Assembly (NCBI GenBank): GCA_001910725.1
Contig: MJGA01000003.1
Location: forward strand, 558,001 to 622,000
Direction: 5' to 3'
Length of the DNA stretch: 64,000 nucleotides
Source: Phanerodontia chrysosporium
Lineage: Eukaryota; Basidiomycota; Agaricomycetes; Polyporales; Phanerochaetaceae
Shown: positions 62,623 to 64,000 of the stretch, one piece after another
Position numbering within the stretch: the stretch's first letter is position 1
How the letters are laid out: every line of letters begins with the position of its first letter
Position numbers and translations under genes: made by a program
The notes under the pieces: model-generated
Told to the model about the DNA's origin: nothing
What the model saw: the letters and a program-made list of their open reading frames with translations, nothing else
Databases searched by the model: none

Positions 62623-63039
62623 AGTGCAGGCGTGACGAGAGAGAAGCAGCGTATCTCTATATTCCTGTTTGTTGCATTTTTGGTTACCAGAGGATGGAGG
62701 ATGGAGGATGTACTATATACGCCCAAAACAAAAACAATGACACTAGTGTAATATATGGCAGGCGGCCGGACGCAGAAGAGGAAAGGCAGTGAAGCATTTA
62801 AAGCCACCCGACCGAGCTCCAAGGCTTCCGCAGCAAGAAACTAAAGTATTAGATGATAAATACAGCACGTTCCAGGCGAAAGCAAGAGGGTTCGGCTCGG
62901 ACCAGCCAGCGCAACAAGCACAACAATCATACAGCGAAGAAAAGACAGTACTCAGCAAAAGAAATGACGCAGGTATACGCTGAAGGTAAGATATGCACGC
63001 GAACAACAACAACATTACGGAAGCAGAGAAACAGCATGC
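62623..63039. other. convergent 3' region
   Basis: 417 bases between the ends of the lyase gene and the right-edge gene. It is A-rich, with a short tandem gaggatggaggatg near 62693-62708. No gene is visible. Confidence 0.4.
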
Positions 63040-64000
63040 TCAGTCCCGGTAAGCCATGACAGACTGGTCCAGCCCGTGGTACGGATACGACAGCGAGCCG
63101 TGCGGCGGGGAGACGATTTCGAACTGCGACGCGTCGAAACTTCGGCGGCTCTCGTACGACGAGTCGTCTGACGCGTGCGACTGACGACCCGCGGCGGTGA
63201 GCCCGTTGCGCGGGGGCGACGACGACGGGGCCATAAGCGGCGAGCGCATGCGCGGGGGCGACGACGCCGCCGACGCGTTTGACGACACGCTCGGGCGGCT
63301 CGTCGAGCGGTTGTGCTGGGCGTACTGTTCGGGCAGCGCCGGGCTCGGTGGGATGTCGCTGAGGGACGTCGACGAGCCGAGCGAGAGCGAGGAGCGCATC
63401 GCGCCCGCGGCCATGTCGAGCATGCTCGGGCGCCGCCGCCGCTTCGGCTCGGGCTGCTGTTCGGTGCTGGAGCGCGAGGCCGTCGAGGAGATCGAGCTCT
63501 TGGCCGAGCCTGTCGAAAGGCTGCCGCCCTTCAGAGACTTGAGGATGGACTTTCGGACGCTGTTTCTCTGTGAACCTGCAGCAGGAGGGGGTGCTTGTTG
63601 AGGTACAGGACGAGGCGGTGATGGTGAGCGAACAGGTCTAACCGGATGAATAGGATAAGGTGACTCCTGGTCAAAACGAAGGGCACGCAAATTATTTCGC
63701 GGAGGCATGCTTGCAGGTACGAATGGCGGGTATTCAGTCGGAGGTATTGACGACTTCGATATTGACTTCGCTCTTGACCGGCCTGCTGGCTGAGGTTGTG
63801 GCTGTGGCTGTGGCTGAGGACCTGTGGCGCCTGCGGTGGCATGTTGGGCGACACAGGACGCGACTCAGGCTTGCCCTGAGTGCTGACTGACTCCCTCTTC
63901 ACATCACTCTTCCTCCACAGCTTCCGGATGGTCTTGACGCTCATCAAGGAGGGAGAGGACGACTTACTATTGGCCTGCACGCTCGCCGCTTTAGCAATCT
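63040..64000 (-). CDS. Ser/Pro-rich hypothetical protein (5' end beyond the window)
   Basis: The minus strand reads from the right edge to a stop at 63042-63040 (ending GLDQSVMAYRD). The segment SPSLMSVKTIRKLWRKSD near the edge is basic. It is followed by a Pro-Gln repeat, RSRAKSISKSSIPPTEYPPF, then long Ser/Pro/Arg-rich sequence with basic clusters (KSILKSLKGGSLSTG, EPKRRRRPSMLDMAAGA) and a last segment FEIVSPPHGSLSYPYHGL. No known domain is visible; low complexity suggests a disordered regulatory or scaffold protein, perhaps phosphorylated. The frame breaks near 63828, where PQAP must shift by one base to reach the PQPQPQ repeat, so a base seems to be missing. Function unknown. Confidence 0.65.

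Overview
The window is a gene-dense piece of a fungal nuclear genome, most likely a filamentous basidiomycete (Agaricomycetes). Almost every gene is cut by several introns of about 50-70 nt with GT...AG ends and GTRNGT-like donors, intergenic gaps are short, and the genes are typical of fungi: a division 1 chitin synthase, a full-size PDR-type ABC transporter, CK1, Dop1, a mitochondrial methylisocitrate lyase and a secreted quinoprotein sugar dehydrogenase-like protein. There is no rRNA or recognisable tRNA gene, CRISPR array or intact transposon. The order-level placement is inference.

Layout. 1-147: end of an unidentified + strand gene. 147-2383: GC-rich stretch without a supported gene. 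2384-3886 (+): PQQ-type dehydrogenase-like gene with four frame breaks. 3990-4936 (-): small multi-pass membrane protein of a type familiar from bacteria. About 5230-6195 (-): F-box-like relic. 6196-8088: nothing recognisable. 8089-9873 (-): transcription factor with THREE homeodomains. 10960-12830 (-): pantothenate kinase. 13388-16702 (-): gamma-COP. 17836-19103 (-): casein kinase I. 20847-24490 (+): chitin synthase. 24868-26029 (-): enoyl-CoA hydratase ending in a peroxisomal signal. 26464-27503 (-) and 27695-27995 (+): Bmt5-like rRNA methyltransferase and RAMP4/Ysy6, divergent. 28093-29962 (-): RBBP4/Msi1-type WD40 protein. 30359-30748 (-): ATP synthase subunit e. 31385-32890 (+): Ies4-like chromatin protein. 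33213-39873 (+): Dop1. 40059-41355 (-): Ssp120/nucleobindin-like EF-hand protein. 42740-48287 (+): PDR ABC transporter. 48735-49297 (-) and 49565-53166 (+): prefoldin 1 and Snu114, divergent. 53466-55459 (+): calnexin. 55658-60314 (-) and 60542-62622 (+): Ski2 and methylisocitrate lyase, divergent. 63040-64000 (-): Ser/Pro-rich unknown running off the right edge.

The genes are mostly unrelated housekeeping genes rather than a pathway cluster. Loose themes are the secretory pathway (gamma-COP, Dop1, RAMP4, calnexin, Ssp120, chitin synthase), CoA and propionyl-CoA/fatty-acid metabolism (pantothenate kinase, enoyl-CoA hydratase, methylisocitrate lyase) and RNA processing (Snu114, Ski2, Bmt5).

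Two things stand out. First, the triple-homeodomain protein: introns in HD1 and HD2 split the same Met codon in the same phase, so the array appears to have arisen by internal duplication. Second, many genes that should be intact carry a single-base frame break at a short homopolymer or dinucleotide run; this points to indel errors in the assembly, so gene models here need reads or RNA evidence before any gene is called a pseudogene.
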